Assembly (NCBI GenBank): GCA_009886205.1
Contig: QXZU01000141.1
Coordinates: 1-58,205, forward strand
Length of the DNA stretch: 58,205 nucleotides
Direction of reading: 5' to 3'
DNA from: K189A clade bacterium
Lineage (GTDB): Bacteria; Pseudomonadota; Gammaproteobacteria; Pseudomonadales; Azotimanducaceae
The stretch's first letter is position 1. The number at the start of each line of letters is the position of its first letter. This document shows positions 26,237-36,087 of this stretch, piece by piece. Made by a program: the position numbers and the translations under genes. The notes under the pieces are model-generated. The model was given only the letters and a program-made list of their open reading frames with translations, was not told the DNA's origin and did not search any database.

Positions 26237-27592
26237 CTACTTCAGCAGGCCTGGCAGCCAAGTTGCCATCTCTGGCCACAGCAGAAGCGCGCAAAGTAGC
26301 AGTATCTGTAAGCCAATAAAGGGCACAACACCGCGGTATATCTCGGCGGTCGCTACTGATGCTGGGGTCACGCCCCGCAAGTAAAATAGCGCAAAACCAA
26401 AGGGTGGCGTTAGGAAAGACGTCTGCAAATTGACAGCGATCAAAATGCCTAACCAGATAGGGTCTACGCCCATAGCCATGAGCACGGGTCCAACAATAGG
26501 CACCACAACAAAAGTGATCTCGATGAAGTCGAGAATAAAGCCCAGCAAGAATATCACCAGCATCACAATACCCAGTGCACCCCACATGCCTCCCGGCATT
26601 TGCTGGAACATTGAGTGCACCAGTTCCTCGCCGCCGAAGCCGCGAAACACCAATGAAAAAATAGACGCACCCACCAAGATAAAAAACACCATGCCGGTAG
26701 TGGAGAGCGTTGCGGAGCAAACTTCTGACAGCTTGTGCAAATCAATGCGCGAGTAAAGTAGCCCTAATATCAGAGCGCCGGAAGCACCCACGCCGGCAGC
26801 TTCAGTAGGCGTAGCGTAGCCGCCAATAATTGAACCTAGCACGGCAAAGATCAGTAGAAGTGGTGGTGCCAGTGCTTTGAATATTGGCGTTAGGGCAACG
26901 GGTTCCGTGCGTTCTGCTTTGGGCATGGAGTCGGGGTAAACAACCACCCGGAAAATAATGTAACCCAAATACAACAGCACCAAACAAATACCAGGAATGA
27001 TAGCGCCGGCAAATAAGTCGCCAACAGAAATAGATTTGGGCGCAAATATGCCCATATTCAACTGAGCTTGTTGGTAGCCGTTGGACAGCACATCGCCGAG
27101 TAATACCAACGCAATTGAGGGCGGGATAATCTGGCCCAATGTGCCTGTGGCGCAAATTGTGCCCGTAGCAACACTGGCCGGATAGTTGCGCTCCAACATA
27201 ATAGGCAGTGACATTAACCCCATGGTAACCACTGTCGCACCGACAATACCGGTGCTGGCGGCCATTAACATGCCGACCAAAATTACGGTAATGGCAAGGC
27301 CGCCTCTATAGCGCCCAAGCAATGCGGACAGATTTGAGAGTAAATCTTCGGCAATTTTGGTTTTTTCCAACAGCACACCCATAAAAACAAATAGGGGTAC
27401 GGCGATTAATGTTTGGTTGGTAATGATGCCGAAAAGGCGGCCTGATACGAATCCGAGGTCGTTTACATCGAAGGTGCCGGTGAGAATGCCAAGCGCTGCG
27501 AAGATCAAGGATACGCCAGCCAGGGTCAATGCCACGGGGTAACCGGTGAGTAATACGGCGAAGGTGACGGCAAATAGGAGTAGAGGCAACAT
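26237..27592 (-). CDS. dctM: TRAP transporter large permease (DctM)
   Basis: The large membrane subunit moves the substrate by sodium symport. The 451 residues are mostly hydrophobic, with many spans. Family hallmarks include ATGTLGQIIPPSIALVLLG, TPTEAAGVGASGALILG and NLQTSFLTPPFGFALFYL. It lies 5 bases after dctQ in the same orientation. It converges on the enoyl-CoA hydratase gene with a 15-base gap. Confidence 0.95.
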   Translation of the reverse strand: MLPLLLFAVTFAVLLTGYPVALTLAGVSLIFAALGILTGTFDVNDLGFVSGRLFGIITNQTLIAVPLFVFMGVLLEKTKIAEDLLSNLSALLGRYRGGLAITVILVGMLMAASTGIVGATVVTMGLMSLPIMLERNYPASVATGTICATGTLGQIIPPSIALVLLGDVLSNGYQQAQLNMGIFAPKSISVGDLFAGAIIPGICLVLLYLGYIIFRVVVYPDSMPKAERTEPVALTPIFKALAPPLLLIFAVLGSIIGGYATPTEAAGVGASGALILGLLYSRIDLHKLSEVCSATLSTTGMVFFILVGASIFSLVFRGFGGEELVHSMFQQMPGGMWGALGIVMLVIFLLGFILDFIEITFVVVPIVGPVLMAMGVDPIWLGILIAVNLQTSFLTPPFGFALFYLRGVTPASVATAEIYRGVVPFIGLQILLLCALLLWPEMATWLPGLLK

Positions 27593-27597
27593 TGCGA

Positions 27598-28125
27598 TTA
27601 TTCAGCGGGGTCGGCGTAGAGTAGTAGTGCAGCATGCGCCGCAATAGACGCTAAGCCCTGCAAAAAAATGAGCGCGGCCGTAACCGGCAAAAGGGTTTTG
27701 AGCAGAAATACGCCTGGAATGCCGCCCACTTCAGAAGAGCCCTCGGTAATACGCCAACTGTTTTCCACATAAGCAAAGCTAATAAAAAATATAAAGCCGG
27801 CCACTGGCAGCAAGAATAAGCAGTGACCGAGCAAATCAATAATCGCCCGTTTCTTTTCGCTGAGCTTGCTGTAAATAATGTCCACCCTTACGTGTGAGTT
27901 ATCAGCAATACCCATTGGAATGGCCAGCATGAACAAAACGCCATGCATATACATAATGGACTCTTGTATAAAAACACTGCCGCCACCAAGGGCGTAGCGT
28001 AGTAATACAATAGCGAGCGTTAGCGCGACCATGGCCAGAGTAAGCCAACGAATAGGTTGGCATGCAGCAACTGCGAGTCGGCCTGCGCGGATAAAAAATT
28101 CGATCAGCGAGTCTCGTAAGCTCAC
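27598..28125 (-). CDS. dctQ: TRAP transporter small permease (DctQ)
   Basis: The small membrane subunit pairs with DctM. The 175-residue product has about four spans and the family segment FIQESIMYMHGVLFMLAIPMGI, with HVRVDIIY after it. The GTG start overlaps the ubiA stop as GTGA, so translation is probably coupled to ubiA, which is an unusual partner. Confidence 0.92.
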   Translation of the reverse strand: MSLRDSLIEFFIRAGRLAVAACQPIRWLTLAMVALTLAIVLLRYALGGGSVFIQESIMYMHGVLFMLAIPMGIADNSHVRVDIIYSKLSEKKRAIIDLLGHCLFLLPVAGFIFFISFAYVENSWRITEGSSEVGGIPGVFLLKTLLPVTAALIFLQGLASIAAHAALLLYADPAE

Positions 28126-29006
28126 AGATTGCCCGCTAAGACGTATTTTTCTAGCAACAGTTCGGTGAGCGTAAAGGTGAGTAAGCTGGCACCAACCAAA
28201 ATATTGTTGCGGAAAGCGGCGAATGCACCCATGCGATCGCGGTCACGGATAAGCCACTGCTGATAGACAAACAAGCCCAAAATTATGACCAAGCCAACGT
28301 AATAAGCGTGTGCATAACCCAGTTTTTGACCGAGCAAATATAGGCCTGCTAGCGTCAACGCCTGAAGTGCGCCGATCATCGCTTTATCTAAGTCACCGAA
28401 TAATATTGCGGTACTTTTAATGCCCACTTTCAGGTCGTCGTTACGATCTACCATGGCATAGAGCGTGTCGTAGGCTACGATCCAAAGCAAGCTGGTACAA
28501 AACATCAGTATGCTCTCGGGGGGAACAGCCAGCCCCTGGGCGGACCAAGCCATTGGAATGCCCCAACTGAACGCGGCACCCAGTACGACTTGGGGCATAT
28601 GGGTCCAACGTTTCATGAATGGGTAGGCAATGGCTAGGGCCAATCCGCCGAAGGCTAAAAGTTGAGTAGTTTGATTGAGGAAAAGTAGCAGCAAGCCAGC
28701 GCTAATAATTAGGCCGAAAAACAGCGCCAGCGCCTGCTTGGATGAAATGGCGCCGGTGACCAGGGGCCGTTCTTTGGTGCGTTCAACAAAGCCGTCCACC
28801 TTGCGATCAGCAAAGTCGTTAATGACGCATCCTGCGCTGCGCATAATAAAGGTGCCTAGAGTGAAGATCACAACCAAATGTAAAGGCGGCAGACCCTGAG
28901 CGGCCATGCACAGCGCTGCCAACGTGGGCCACAGCAGCAAAAGTGTGCCCACCGGCTTGTCGAGGCGCATCAGCTGTAAATAATCTTGCAGTGTTGGCGA
29001 GTTCAT
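28122..29006 (-). CDS. ubiA: 4-hydroxybenzoate polyprenyltransferase UbiA
   Basis: UbiA attaches the polyprenyl chain to 4-hydroxybenzoate in ubiquinone synthesis. It is an inner-membrane protein of about 294 residues. Both Asp-rich, magnesium-diphosphate-binding motifs are visible: NDFADRKVD and YDTLYAMVDRNDD. RLDKPVGTLLLLWPT near the N-terminus is typical. ATG 29006 is preferred to the track's TTG 29009. No ubiC lies beside it. Confidence 0.96.
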   Translation of the reverse strand: MNSPTLQDYLQLMRLDKPVGTLLLLWPTLAALCMAAQGLPPLHLVVIFTLGTFIMRSAGCVINDFADRKVDGFVERTKERPLVTGAISSKQALALFFGLIISAGLLLLFLNQTTQLLAFGGLALAIAYPFMKRWTHMPQVVLGAAFSWGIPMAWSAQGLAVPPESILMFCTSLLWIVAYDTLYAMVDRNDDLKVGIKSTAILFGDLDKAMIGALQALTLAGLYLLGQKLGYAHAYYVGLVIILGLFVYQQWLIRDRDRMGAFAAFRNNILVGASLLTFTLTELLLEKYVLAGNL

Positions 29007-29245
29007 CAAATAAGGGCGATTCGGTTAATGAGTGGGTCAGTTTAGAGATTTAGTTGGCCTAGGACCACTTTGGGGCCGCTTTGAAGCCAAATAGAAGCCG
29101 TTTATTACCTAAGTAGAAGGCAAACCTGCCGCCTTTGGTTGCGCAAAGAATATTCTGCTCAATAAATGCATGCTGACGTTGATTTTTGCAGGTTCAAAGA
29201 TTAGTTTATCGCGCTTCAATAATGTCGACTTAAGGTCAAAACTCT

Positions 29246-29413
29246 ATGAAGAAATGGCAGTGTATCGTTTGTGGTTGGATTTACGATGAAGCCGAAGGCT
29301 GTGAAGACGAAGGCGTTCCACCAGGCACTGCATGGAATGACGTGGATGAAGATTTTGTCTGCCCTGAGTGTGGTGTGGGCAAAGAGGACTTTGAAATGGT
29401 CGAGATCGGCTAA
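29246..29413 (+). CDS. Rubredoxin (55 aa, absent from the ORF track)
   Basis: Small iron-electron carrier. Translation from ATG 29246 gives [18 protein letters not shown] and ends with [19 protein letters not shown]. The two CxxC pairs (CIVCG and CPECG) that hold the single iron are both present, and the length matches rubredoxins. An AAGG lies about 10 bases upstream. It is divergent from ubiA and separated from the symporter gene by 241 bases holding two hairpins. No alkane hydroxylase or rubredoxin reductase gene is adjacent, so the partner is unknown. Confidence 0.95.
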   Translation: MKKWQCIVCGWIYDEAEGCEDEGVPPGTAWNDVDEDFVCPECGVGKEDFEMVEIG

Positions 29414-29477
29414 ACCCAATTCGTTTTTGGTCCTCTATTCTTAGAGGTCAGAAAGGGCAGAGTTCAGAGAGCCTAAT

Positions 29478-29502
29478 CGGGTGCCCATAATTGAAGCACC
29501 CG
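29478..29502. other. Hairpin downstream of rubredoxin
   Basis: CGGGTGC and GCACCCG pair perfectly around an 11-base loop. No T-run follows. It lies in the gap between rubredoxin and the symporter gene and may protect or help end the rubredoxin transcript. Confidence 0.45.
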
Positions 29503-29564
29503 ACGGTTGCCCCAGTCGGTCTAGCATACGCCTCCCTTCGACTTCCCAAGCAATAATTTCATCT

Positions 29565-29583
29565 AAGCCTATGTTAGGCTTTT
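29565..29583 (+). terminator. Intrinsic terminator before the symporter gene
   Basis: AAGCCTA-TGT-TAGGCTT is a 7-bp stem followed by TT and then GAC. It uses the same outer stem sequence as the fleQ terminator. It would stop readthrough from rubredoxin before the symporter gene. The T-run is short. Confidence 0.55.
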
Positions 29584-29654
29584 GACTTCTCTGTCGGCAC
29601 TAGGTGCTTGGCAGCATAGGTTTTATCTAAAACCTTATTAGAGATGAGGTGTTT

Positions 29655-30953
29655 ATGAGTCTTACCCAACGCATTCTTTTGGCCATGTTCTTAGGCCTTA
29701 CTCTCGGCGCGGTTTTGCAATGGGCGGATTTGCCCCAAGAGCACTTTCTTTCGCTGTATTTTTTGGATGGCCTAATCGACTCTGGCGGCAAGATTTTCGT
29801 CACTCTGCTGAAAATGATGGTGGTGCCTTTAGTCTTTGTCTCCTTAGTTTGCGGTGCTGCCAGTTTGGGCGCTACGGGCAGTGTTGGGCGCTTAGGCGGC
29901 AAGACCATTGGACTTTATTTGCTCACCACAGGCATGGCGGTGTCCATGGCCCTTTGCATGGCCTTGGTCATTAATCCGGGCCTAAGCGCAACGGATGAAT
30001 CGGGGGATAAAACCCAGTACACCGCCTATGAAGCAAAACAGGCCCCCAGTGTAAAAGACACGCTGATTGGTATTTTTCCAAGCAATCCGGTGAAGGCGAT
30101 GGCCGAAGGCAAGATGCTTCAAGTCATTATCTTTGCATTGCTGATGGGCTTGGCGCTGAGCCAGGCTGGTGAAGCTGGCGCGCGGATAGTGAGTGTTTTT
30201 AATGACCTAAATAGTGTGTTCATGAAAATGATTACTATGGTGATTATGCTCACGCCCTATGGCGTGTTTTGTTTAATGGTGAAACTGGGTGCCACGGTGG
30301 GGCTGGAGGAAATTGGTAAGGTCTTTGTTTACTTCGCGACCGTTGTGCTCGCCTTGTTGTTCCATGCTTGTATTGTTTATCCAAGCTTGTTGAAGACGTT
30401 GGCTGGACTCAGCCCTCGAGTATTTCTGCCGAAGATGAAAGAGCCACTGTTGGTTGCTTTGTCTACCGCGTCCAGTGGCGCAACGCTGCCGGTCACCTTA
30501 CGTGCCGTGCAGAACAAGCTTGGGGTTAATAACAATGTTGCGTCTTTTGCCGTACCCCTTGGCGCCACCATTAACATGGATGGCACGGCAATCATGCAGG
30601 GCGTGGCTACCGTGTTTATCGCCCAATACTTTGGTTATGACCTAGGTCTTGCCGCCTACCTGACCGTTATTCTGACTGCGACCTTGGCGTCCATTGGTAC
30701 AGCCGCTGTGCCAGGCGTGGGGCTTATCACGTTAACCTTGGTGCTTGATCAGGTAGGTTTGCCTGTGGAAGGTATTGGTCTAATCATTGGCGTTGATCGA
30801 CTCCTCGATATGTTACGCACGGCGGTAAATGTCACGGGTGATGCAACCGTTGCCACTGTAGTGGCGAAATCTGAAGGGCAACTAGACCTTGATGTTTATC
30901 ATGACCCAGACGCTGGCATGGTTGACGGGGAAGTCAGTGAGAGAACCGCTTAA
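29655..30953 (+). CDS. Dicarboxylate/amino acid:cation symporter (DAACS family)
   Basis: Inner-membrane sodium- or proton-coupled carrier of the GltP/DctA family, for glutamate, aspartate or C4-dicarboxylates. About 432 residues from ATG 29655, which has GAGG 5 bases upstream and is preferred to GTG 29649. Hallmarks include a Ser-rich hairpin TASSGATLPVT, NMDGTA in the seventh span, and GVDRLLDMLRTAVNVTGD near the end. Substrate specificity cannot be set by eye. Confidence 0.93.
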   Translation: MSLTQRILLAMFLGLTLGAVLQWADLPQEHFLSLYFLDGLIDSGGKIFVTLLKMMVVPLVFVSLVCGAASLGATGSVGRLGGKTIGLYLLTTGMAVSMALCMALVINPGLSATDESGDKTQYTAYEAKQAPSVKDTLIGIFPSNPVKAMAEGKMLQVIIFALLMGLALSQAGEAGARIVSVFNDLNSVFMKMITMVIMLTPYGVFCLMVKLGATVGLEEIGKVFVYFATVVLALLFHACIVYPSLLKTLAGLSPRVFLPKMKEPLLVALSTASSGATLPVTLRAVQNKLGVNNNVASFAVPLGATINMDGTAIMQGVATVFIAQYFGYDLGLAAYLTVILTATLASIGTAAVPGVGLITLTLVLDQVGLPVEGIGLIIGVDRLLDMLRTAVNVTGDATVATVVAKSEGQLDLDVYHDPDAGMVDGEVSERTA

Positions 30954-31016
30954 ATTGTTGGAGTGCGCATCTAGGGGTCTTTTGTCGCCCCCTTATCTCC
31001 AAGCGGCTATGGCGGC

Positions 31017-33044
31017 TCAGACCGTTAGGTGCCCATGATCGGCGGGCGCCCAGGTCATGAGTAGGCCTTTCAGAGTATCGTGTTCGTCGCTCCCCGGTGC
31101 AGCGTTCATTAGACTTTCGCTGCGCTTGATTACCCTGGGCATAAGAAACGCGTGCACAGCCAAATCCGCAATCTTGAAACTCTGCTCGCCAGCCTGGCGA
31201 GTGCCCAAAATATCTCCTGGGCCTCTCAGTTTTAGGTCTTGCTCGGCAAGGTAAAAACCGTCTTGGCTTTGTCTCAAGGCGTTCAGTCGATGTTGCCCAG
31301 CTTGGCTTAGGCCAGGTTTAAAAAGTAAAAAGCAGCGGCTGGCTACTTGGCCTCTGCCCACCCGTCCGCGCAGTTGGTGCAGTTGTGCCAAGCCCAATCG
31401 TTCAGAGTTTTCTATCACCATATGTGTTGCGTTAGGCACATCTACGCCCACTTCCACCACGGTTGTGGCCACAAGAATGTCATATTCGCCAGCCTTAAAT
31501 GCATCCATGATGGTGACTTTTTCGTCCCCCCGCATGCGCCCGTGAAGTAACCCAACGCGAAATTTCGGTAAGTGCTTGGTTAGGTATTCAAAGGACGCGT
31601 TAGCAGACATCGCATCTATTTCGTCGGAGTCTTCAATTAAAGTGCAAACCCAGTAGGCTTGTTGGCCTTGAGCCATTGCTTGAGTCACTTGCTCAATAAC
31701 CTTAGCGCGATTGTCTTCCTTCACCGTATGAGTAGTGATGGGCTGCCGTCCTTTGGGCAACTCATCAATTACAGAAACATCCATGTCCGCATACAGAGTC
31801 ATGGTTAGGGTTCTTGGAATGGGCGTAGCCGTCATAACTAACTGGTGCGGAAAATTACCCTTGTTCTGCAAAATCATTCTTTGGTGAACCCCGAATCGGT
31901 GCTGTTCATCAATAATCACCAATGCTAGACGGGCGAAGTTGACGCTGTCTTGAAATAGCGCGTGGGTGCCCACAATGACTTGCGCCGTACCATCGGCTAT
32001 CTCCGCCAGGGTTTCGCGTTTAACTTTCGCTGGCATTTGGCCGGTGAGGAGCGTGACCTTAATCCCCAGAGGTGTAAGCCAATTACTAAAGTTATGAAAA
32101 TGCTGCTCTGCCAATAGCTCTGTTGGCGCCATGACTGCGGCCTGGCTTGCGTGCTCTACAGCGCGTATCGCAGCAAAAGCCGCCACTACAGTTTTTCCTG
32201 AACCCACATCACCTTGGACCAGCCTAAGCATAGGTGTTGTACATTCTAAATCGGTCAGGGTTTCACCGACCACCCTCACTTGTGCCGAGGTTAGATTAAA
32301 GCCAAGGTTGTCGAGTAACTTTCTGCCAAGTCCGTCGGCCCGCGGTAAGGCCATTGCTTGTTGCTGACGCCGCTTAAGTGCTCGTCCCTTCATAACAATG
32401 TAGTACGCACATAGCTCATCCAGCGCTAGGTCTTGTTGTAGAGCCTCAACTTTGGCGAGGCTGGTGGGTTGGTGCAGTGCTTTGAGTTTTTCAAATGGCG
32501 TGCCCTGTTGCTGAGGCCAAGGTAGGGCGCACACTTTTTCAGCAAGGTTTCTTAAACGCTGTTGGCCCAGGCCTTGGGTAGTTGGATAAACCGGTGTTAG
32601 CTCGGCTTTAGGCGGGCCGGGTTCAACGTCAAATGTCTGGTACTCGGGGTGCGCCATGGCAAGGTTGCGACCTACGAAACCAACACTGCCAAATGCGCGA
32701 ATATACTTGGCGTTGTCAATGGCACTTTTTTGGAATTTTGAAAAACGAAAAAAACGTAAGCGGATATCACCACCTAACCCTTCAGAATTGTTGCCCACTA
32801 AAACTTCTAGGCTACGCTGCCTGCCGAAGAGAATTTTGCTGCCCAATATTGGGCCGCAAATATAGCCCTCATCACCTGACCGAAGTTGTCCTATGGTGAG
32901 CACTTTAGATCTATCTTGGTAGCGCATCGGCAAATGCACTAGAAGATCTATAAGCCGAAAAATGCCTAGCTTTTCTAGGGTTTGTGCTAGCGCGGGACCA
33001 ACACCTTTCAGCTCGGTAATCTCAGCTTGGGGATCTATAGCCAT
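31017..33044 (-). CDS. recG: ATP-dependent DNA helicase RecG
   Basis: RecG is a superfamily 2 helicase that remodels stalled forks and branched DNA. The 675-residue product has an N-terminal wedge region (ELKGVGPALAQTLEKLGI), Walker A QGDVGSGKTV, the DEQH box (IIDEQHRFG), and QLRGRVGRG. It is close to the E. coli length of 693. It is last in the yicC-gmk-rpoZ-spoT-ridA-recG block, as in many gammaproteobacteria. Confidence 0.97.
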   Translation of the reverse strand: MAIDPQAEITELKGVGPALAQTLEKLGIFRLIDLLVHLPMRYQDRSKVLTIGQLRSGDEGYICGPILGSKILFGRQRSLEVLVGNNSEGLGGDIRLRFFRFSKFQKSAIDNAKYIRAFGSVGFVGRNLAMAHPEYQTFDVEPGPPKAELTPVYPTTQGLGQQRLRNLAEKVCALPWPQQQGTPFEKLKALHQPTSLAKVEALQQDLALDELCAYYIVMKGRALKRRQQQAMALPRADGLGRKLLDNLGFNLTSAQVRVVGETLTDLECTTPMLRLVQGDVGSGKTVVAAFAAIRAVEHASQAAVMAPTELLAEQHFHNFSNWLTPLGIKVTLLTGQMPAKVKRETLAEIADGTAQVIVGTHALFQDSVNFARLALVIIDEQHRFGVHQRMILQNKGNFPHQLVMTATPIPRTLTMTLYADMDVSVIDELPKGRQPITTHTVKEDNRAKVIEQVTQAMAQGQQAYWVCTLIEDSDEIDAMSANASFEYLTKHLPKFRVGLLHGRMRGDEKVTIMDAFKAGEYDILVATTVVEVGVDVPNATHMVIENSERLGLAQLHQLRGRVGRGQVASRCFLLFKPGLSQAGQHRLNALRQSQDGFYLAEQDLKLRGPGDILGTRQAGEQSFKIADLAVHAFLMPRVIKRSESLMNAAPGSDEHDTLKGLLMTWAPADHGHLTV

Positions 33045-33107
33045 GTTGATTTAGCGGTCGGTGAATAGTCAGTTAAAGATCAGTAAGCGATTAACAAACT
33101 GTCAAAA

Positions 33108-33497
33108 CTAAGCGCCGACCATAATAGCATCCACTTCAACCTGAGCACCTTTAGGCAGCGCGCTCACCTCCACCGCTGCGCGGGCAGGGTACGGTTCGCT
33201 GAAATATTCGGCCATTACTGTGTTTAGGTTTGCGAATTCATTTAGATCGGTAAGATAAATAGTCAGCTTTACACAATCGCTAAGGCTGCCACCAGATGCG
33301 TCAGCAACCGAAGCTAGATTTTTAAACACTTGGTGAGTTTGTTCAACGAAGCTGTCGCTGACCATAGTCATTGTTTCCGGTACTAAGGGGATCTGTCCGG
33401 AGATAAACGTCATGCTGCCTTGAGTCACCTTTACACCCTGTGAATACGTGCCAATAGCTGCGGGTGCCGACTCGGTTTGAATAATATTGCGACTCAT
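33108..33497 (-). CDS. ridA: RidA-family imine/enamine deaminase
   Basis: RidA hydrolyses reactive enamines and imines made by PLP enzymes. About 129 residues from ATG 33497; the track's TTG 33509 is less likely, because GAGAG precedes the ATG. Family segments include APAAIGTYSQGV, FISGQIPLVP and the C-terminal EVSALPKGAQVEVDAI, with an Arg in ARAAVEV. It lies between spoT and recG. Confidence 0.95.
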   Translation of the reverse strand: MSRNIIQTESAPAAIGTYSQGVKVTQGSMTFISGQIPLVPETMTMVSDSFVEQTHQVFKNLASVADASGGSLSDCVKLTIYLTDLNEFANLNTVMAEYFSEPYPARAAVEVSALPKGAQVEVDAIMVGA

Positions 33498-33522
33498 TTT
33501 GTCTCTCAAAATCTAAGGGGTG

Positions 33523-35721
33523 TTAGTTGTTGGTCCGCGATAAGGTAATCACGGATGCTATGTTTCTAAGCTTACGCATCAGCCGCGCGAGGTGCGAACG
33601 GTTGCGCACTGTCGTACCAATAATCAATGTGCTGATTTCAGCATTGCGCTCTTTAACACTTATGTTATCCACACCTGCATCAGCAGCTGCAACTTCCGCT
33701 GCAATTTCGGCAACAATACCTTTACGCCGATTTACATCTACCCTCAGGGTGGTGAAAAATTCGCCCTCTGTAGTAGACGTCCACCGTGCAGGGATAATTT
33801 CATGAGATGAGCGCCGTCGAAGCTCACTTAAATTGGTGCAGGTTTCAATGTGTACCACAAAGCCTTTGCCGGCTGTCATATGACCAACAATGTGGTCTCC
33901 AGGCAGTGGACCACAGCACTTGCCATAGTTAATGACTAACCCATCTCCGCCACGAATGGCAATGGGACCGCCGCCTTGTACCTCTACCGCCGCATAGTCT
34001 GGGTCGTCGGCTGCGAGCAGTTTTTGCGCGGCTACATAAGCCATAAGTTCGCCGTTGCCGATAGCAGCCAATAACTCGTTTAATTTGCGCACGCCTAGTT
34101 CAGTGAAAACCTTGCGTAGGCGTCGGAAGTCCAAGTCATTGATGCTGGTGTTGGCATTGCCCAGCGAGCGGTTGAGCAGCTTTCTACCCAGCGCGACAGA
34201 TTCACCTTGTTGTTGGTGTTTTAACTCGTGGCGTATGGCTGAGCGCGCTCTTGAGGTAACCGTAAAGGTGAGCCAATCTGGGTTTGGCCGACCGCCTTCA
34301 GCGGTGATAATTTCAACCCTTTGACCACTTTGTAGCTGCTGAGAGAGTGGCGCAAGTTTTTGGTCAATGCGGCAGGCGATACACCTGTTACCTATGTCGG
34401 TGTGTACGCTGTAGGCAAAGTCTACCGGACTAGATCCGTTGGGCAATTCCAGTATTTTACCTCTAGGGGTAAACACGTAAATCTCGTCTGGGAACAGGTC
34501 AATTTTCAGACTCTCAATGAACTCTAATGGGTTGCCAGCGCGACGCTGCAATTCCATAAGGTCTTTGATCCACTGCCGTGCCCTTTGTTGATTAGAATCA
34601 AATTCGCTTTCACTCTTGTACAACCAATGACCGGCAATGCCATTTTCTGCAACTGCATCCATCTGCTTGGTGCGAATTTGTACTTCAATGGGCACGCCGT
34701 GCATGCCAAATAAACTGGTGTGCAGCGATTGGTAGCCGTTGACCTTGGGGATGGCGATATAGTCTTTGAAGCGGCTGACAACGGGTTTGTATAAGTTGTG
34801 CACAATGCCCAAGGCGCGGTAGCAGGCGTCAGGTTGATCAACCACCACGCGGAAACCAAACACATCCATTATTTCGAGGAAGGACTTCTGCTTTGATTTC
34901 ATTTTTTTGTAGATCGAGAAAGCATTTTTCTCTCGCCCGACAACCTCGGCACTGATGCCCTCGCGGTTTAAAGCGGCGGTCATAGTATTGCCGATCTCTT
35001 CCATAAGTTTGCGGCGGTTGCCGCGTGCAGAAATAACCGCTCGTTCAATGCGGTCCGAGCGCAAAGGGTAAAGGGCCTTAAAGCCAAGGTCCTCTAGCTC
35101 GCTTTTCATCGTGTGTATGCCCAATCGGTTTGCGATAGGGGCATAAAAATCTAAGGTTTCTTTGGCAATGCGTTTGCGCTGGCTTGCAGACATAACGCCG
35201 ATGGTGCGCATGTTGTGCAAACGATCAGCCATTTTCACCATAATCACGCGAATGTCTTTGGCCATGGCCAGAGCCATTTTCTGAAAATTCTCGGCTTGAG
35301 CCTCATCTCGATTGGCAAAAATTTTGCTGAGCTTCGAAACGCCGTCCACAATTTCTGCCACGGGTTCACCGAACATCTCGCCAAGAGATTGTTTGCTCGC
35401 GCTGGAGTCTTCAATAACGTCGTGCAGTAATGCCGCCATGAGCGTTTGGTGATCCATGCGCATTTCTGCAAGGATCTGGGCAACGGCTGTTGGATGGGTA
35501 ATGTAGGCGTGACCGGTGCGTCTGCTCTGACCTTCGTGGGCCAGTGTCGCGTAATTATGCGCGGCTCGAACGCTGTCTACTTCTTGCTCGTTCAGATAGG
35601 TGAGTTTAGCCGCGAGGGTGTCTATGGTCGCAGGGGCTGCGACTTCAGTTTGCTTAGCGTGCGCAGCAAGCTGCGCTACAAAGAATGATTGGGAAGTGGG
35701 CTCAGCCCGCTGCCGAGTCAT
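33523..35721 (-). CDS. spoT: Bifunctional (p)ppGpp synthetase/hydrolase SpoT
   Basis: SpoT makes and degrades the stringent-response alarmone (p)ppGpp. Domains in order: HD hydrolase ([20 protein letters not shown]), synthetase ([18 protein letters not shown]), TGS ([22 protein letters not shown]), and a C-terminal ACT-type region. The intact HD motif marks it as hydrolase-competent. ATG 35721 has GGGAG very close upstream; GTG 35739 has none. Either start overlaps the end of rpoZ. The N-terminus is about 30 residues longer than in E. coli. Confidence 0.96.
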   Translation of the reverse strand: MTRQRAEPTSQSFFVAQLAAHAKQTEVAAPATIDTLAAKLTYLNEQEVDSVRAAHNYATLAHEGQSRRTGHAYITHPTAVAQILAEMRMDHQTLMAALLHDVIEDSSASKQSLGEMFGEPVAEIVDGVSKLSKIFANRDEAQAENFQKMALAMAKDIRVIMVKMADRLHNMRTIGVMSASQRKRIAKETLDFYAPIANRLGIHTMKSELEDLGFKALYPLRSDRIERAVISARGNRRKLMEEIGNTMTAALNREGISAEVVGREKNAFSIYKKMKSKQKSFLEIMDVFGFRVVVDQPDACYRALGIVHNLYKPVVSRFKDYIAIPKVNGYQSLHTSLFGMHGVPIEVQIRTKQMDAVAENGIAGHWLYKSESEFDSNQQRARQWIKDLMELQRRAGNPLEFIESLKIDLFPDEIYVFTPRGKILELPNGSSPVDFAYSVHTDIGNRCIACRIDQKLAPLSQQLQSGQRVEIITAEGGRPNPDWLTFTVTSRARSAIRHELKHQQQGESVALGRKLLNRSLGNANTSINDLDFRRLRKVFTELGVRKLNELLAAIGNGELMAYVAAQKLLAADDPDYAAVEVQGGGPIAIRGGDGLVINYGKCCGPLPGDHIVGHMTAGKGFVVHIETCTNLSELRRRSSHEIIPARWTSTTEGEFFTTLRVDVNRRKGIVAEIAAEVAAADAGVDNISVKERNAEISTLIIGTTVRNRSHLARLMRKLRNIASVITLSRTNN

Positions 35722-35998
35722 CTTCTCCCACTTTGCCACTGTTCAAATTTGATACGCTGAAATCAATATCTATTTCTTCATCGTCTGGCGAGATTTCTTG
35801 GCTGTCGAGCATCTCGTGACTGATCAGACCTTCAGCAATTTCGCGAAGTGCGATAACAGTAGGCTTATCGTTTTCTTCGGGTACCAGAGCCTCTGTATTG
35901 TAGTTGCGCAGTGCGCGCGCGCGACGGCTAGCCAGCATCACCAGTTCAAACCGGTTATCTACGTTATCTAAACAATCTTCTACAGTTACTCTAGCCAT
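35702..35998 (-). CDS. rpoZ: RNA polymerase omega subunit RpoZ
   Basis: Omega aids RNA polymerase assembly and forms part of a ppGpp site. The 98-residue product starts [20 protein letters not shown] and has RRARAL and the family helix [14 protein letters not shown]. The tail is acidic. It sits between gmk and spoT, a conserved order linking ppGpp target and synthesis genes. Confidence 0.97.
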   Translation of the reverse strand: MARVTVEDCLDNVDNRFELVMLASRRARALRNYNTEALVPEENDKPTVIALREIAEGLISHEMLDSQEISPDDEEIDIDFSVSNLNSGKVGEDDSAAG

Positions 35999-36046
35999 GG
36001 GTCATCTCGAATATAAAATGGGCGTTGAATTCCGCAGGATACAGAC

Positions 36047-36071
36047 CAAAGCCTTGCTACACAAGGCTTTG
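36047..36071. other. Perfect stem-loop between gmk and rpoZ
   Basis: CAAAGCCTTG and CAAGGCTTTG are perfect 10-base arms around CTACA. It lies inside the minus-strand operon just after the gmk stop. No T-run follows on the minus strand, so an mRNA-processing or stability element is more likely than a terminator. Confidence 0.65.
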
Positions 36072-36087
36072 CTGCGCTTTCGCGAGT

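Noticed and set aside
26145-26720. 191-aa minus-strand ORF overlapping dctM
   Set aside because: Out-of-frame translation of dctM, rich in Cys and Arg, without domain features.
26802-27155. 117-aa minus-strand ORF inside dctM
   Set aside because: Same-strand shadow frame of the permease gene.
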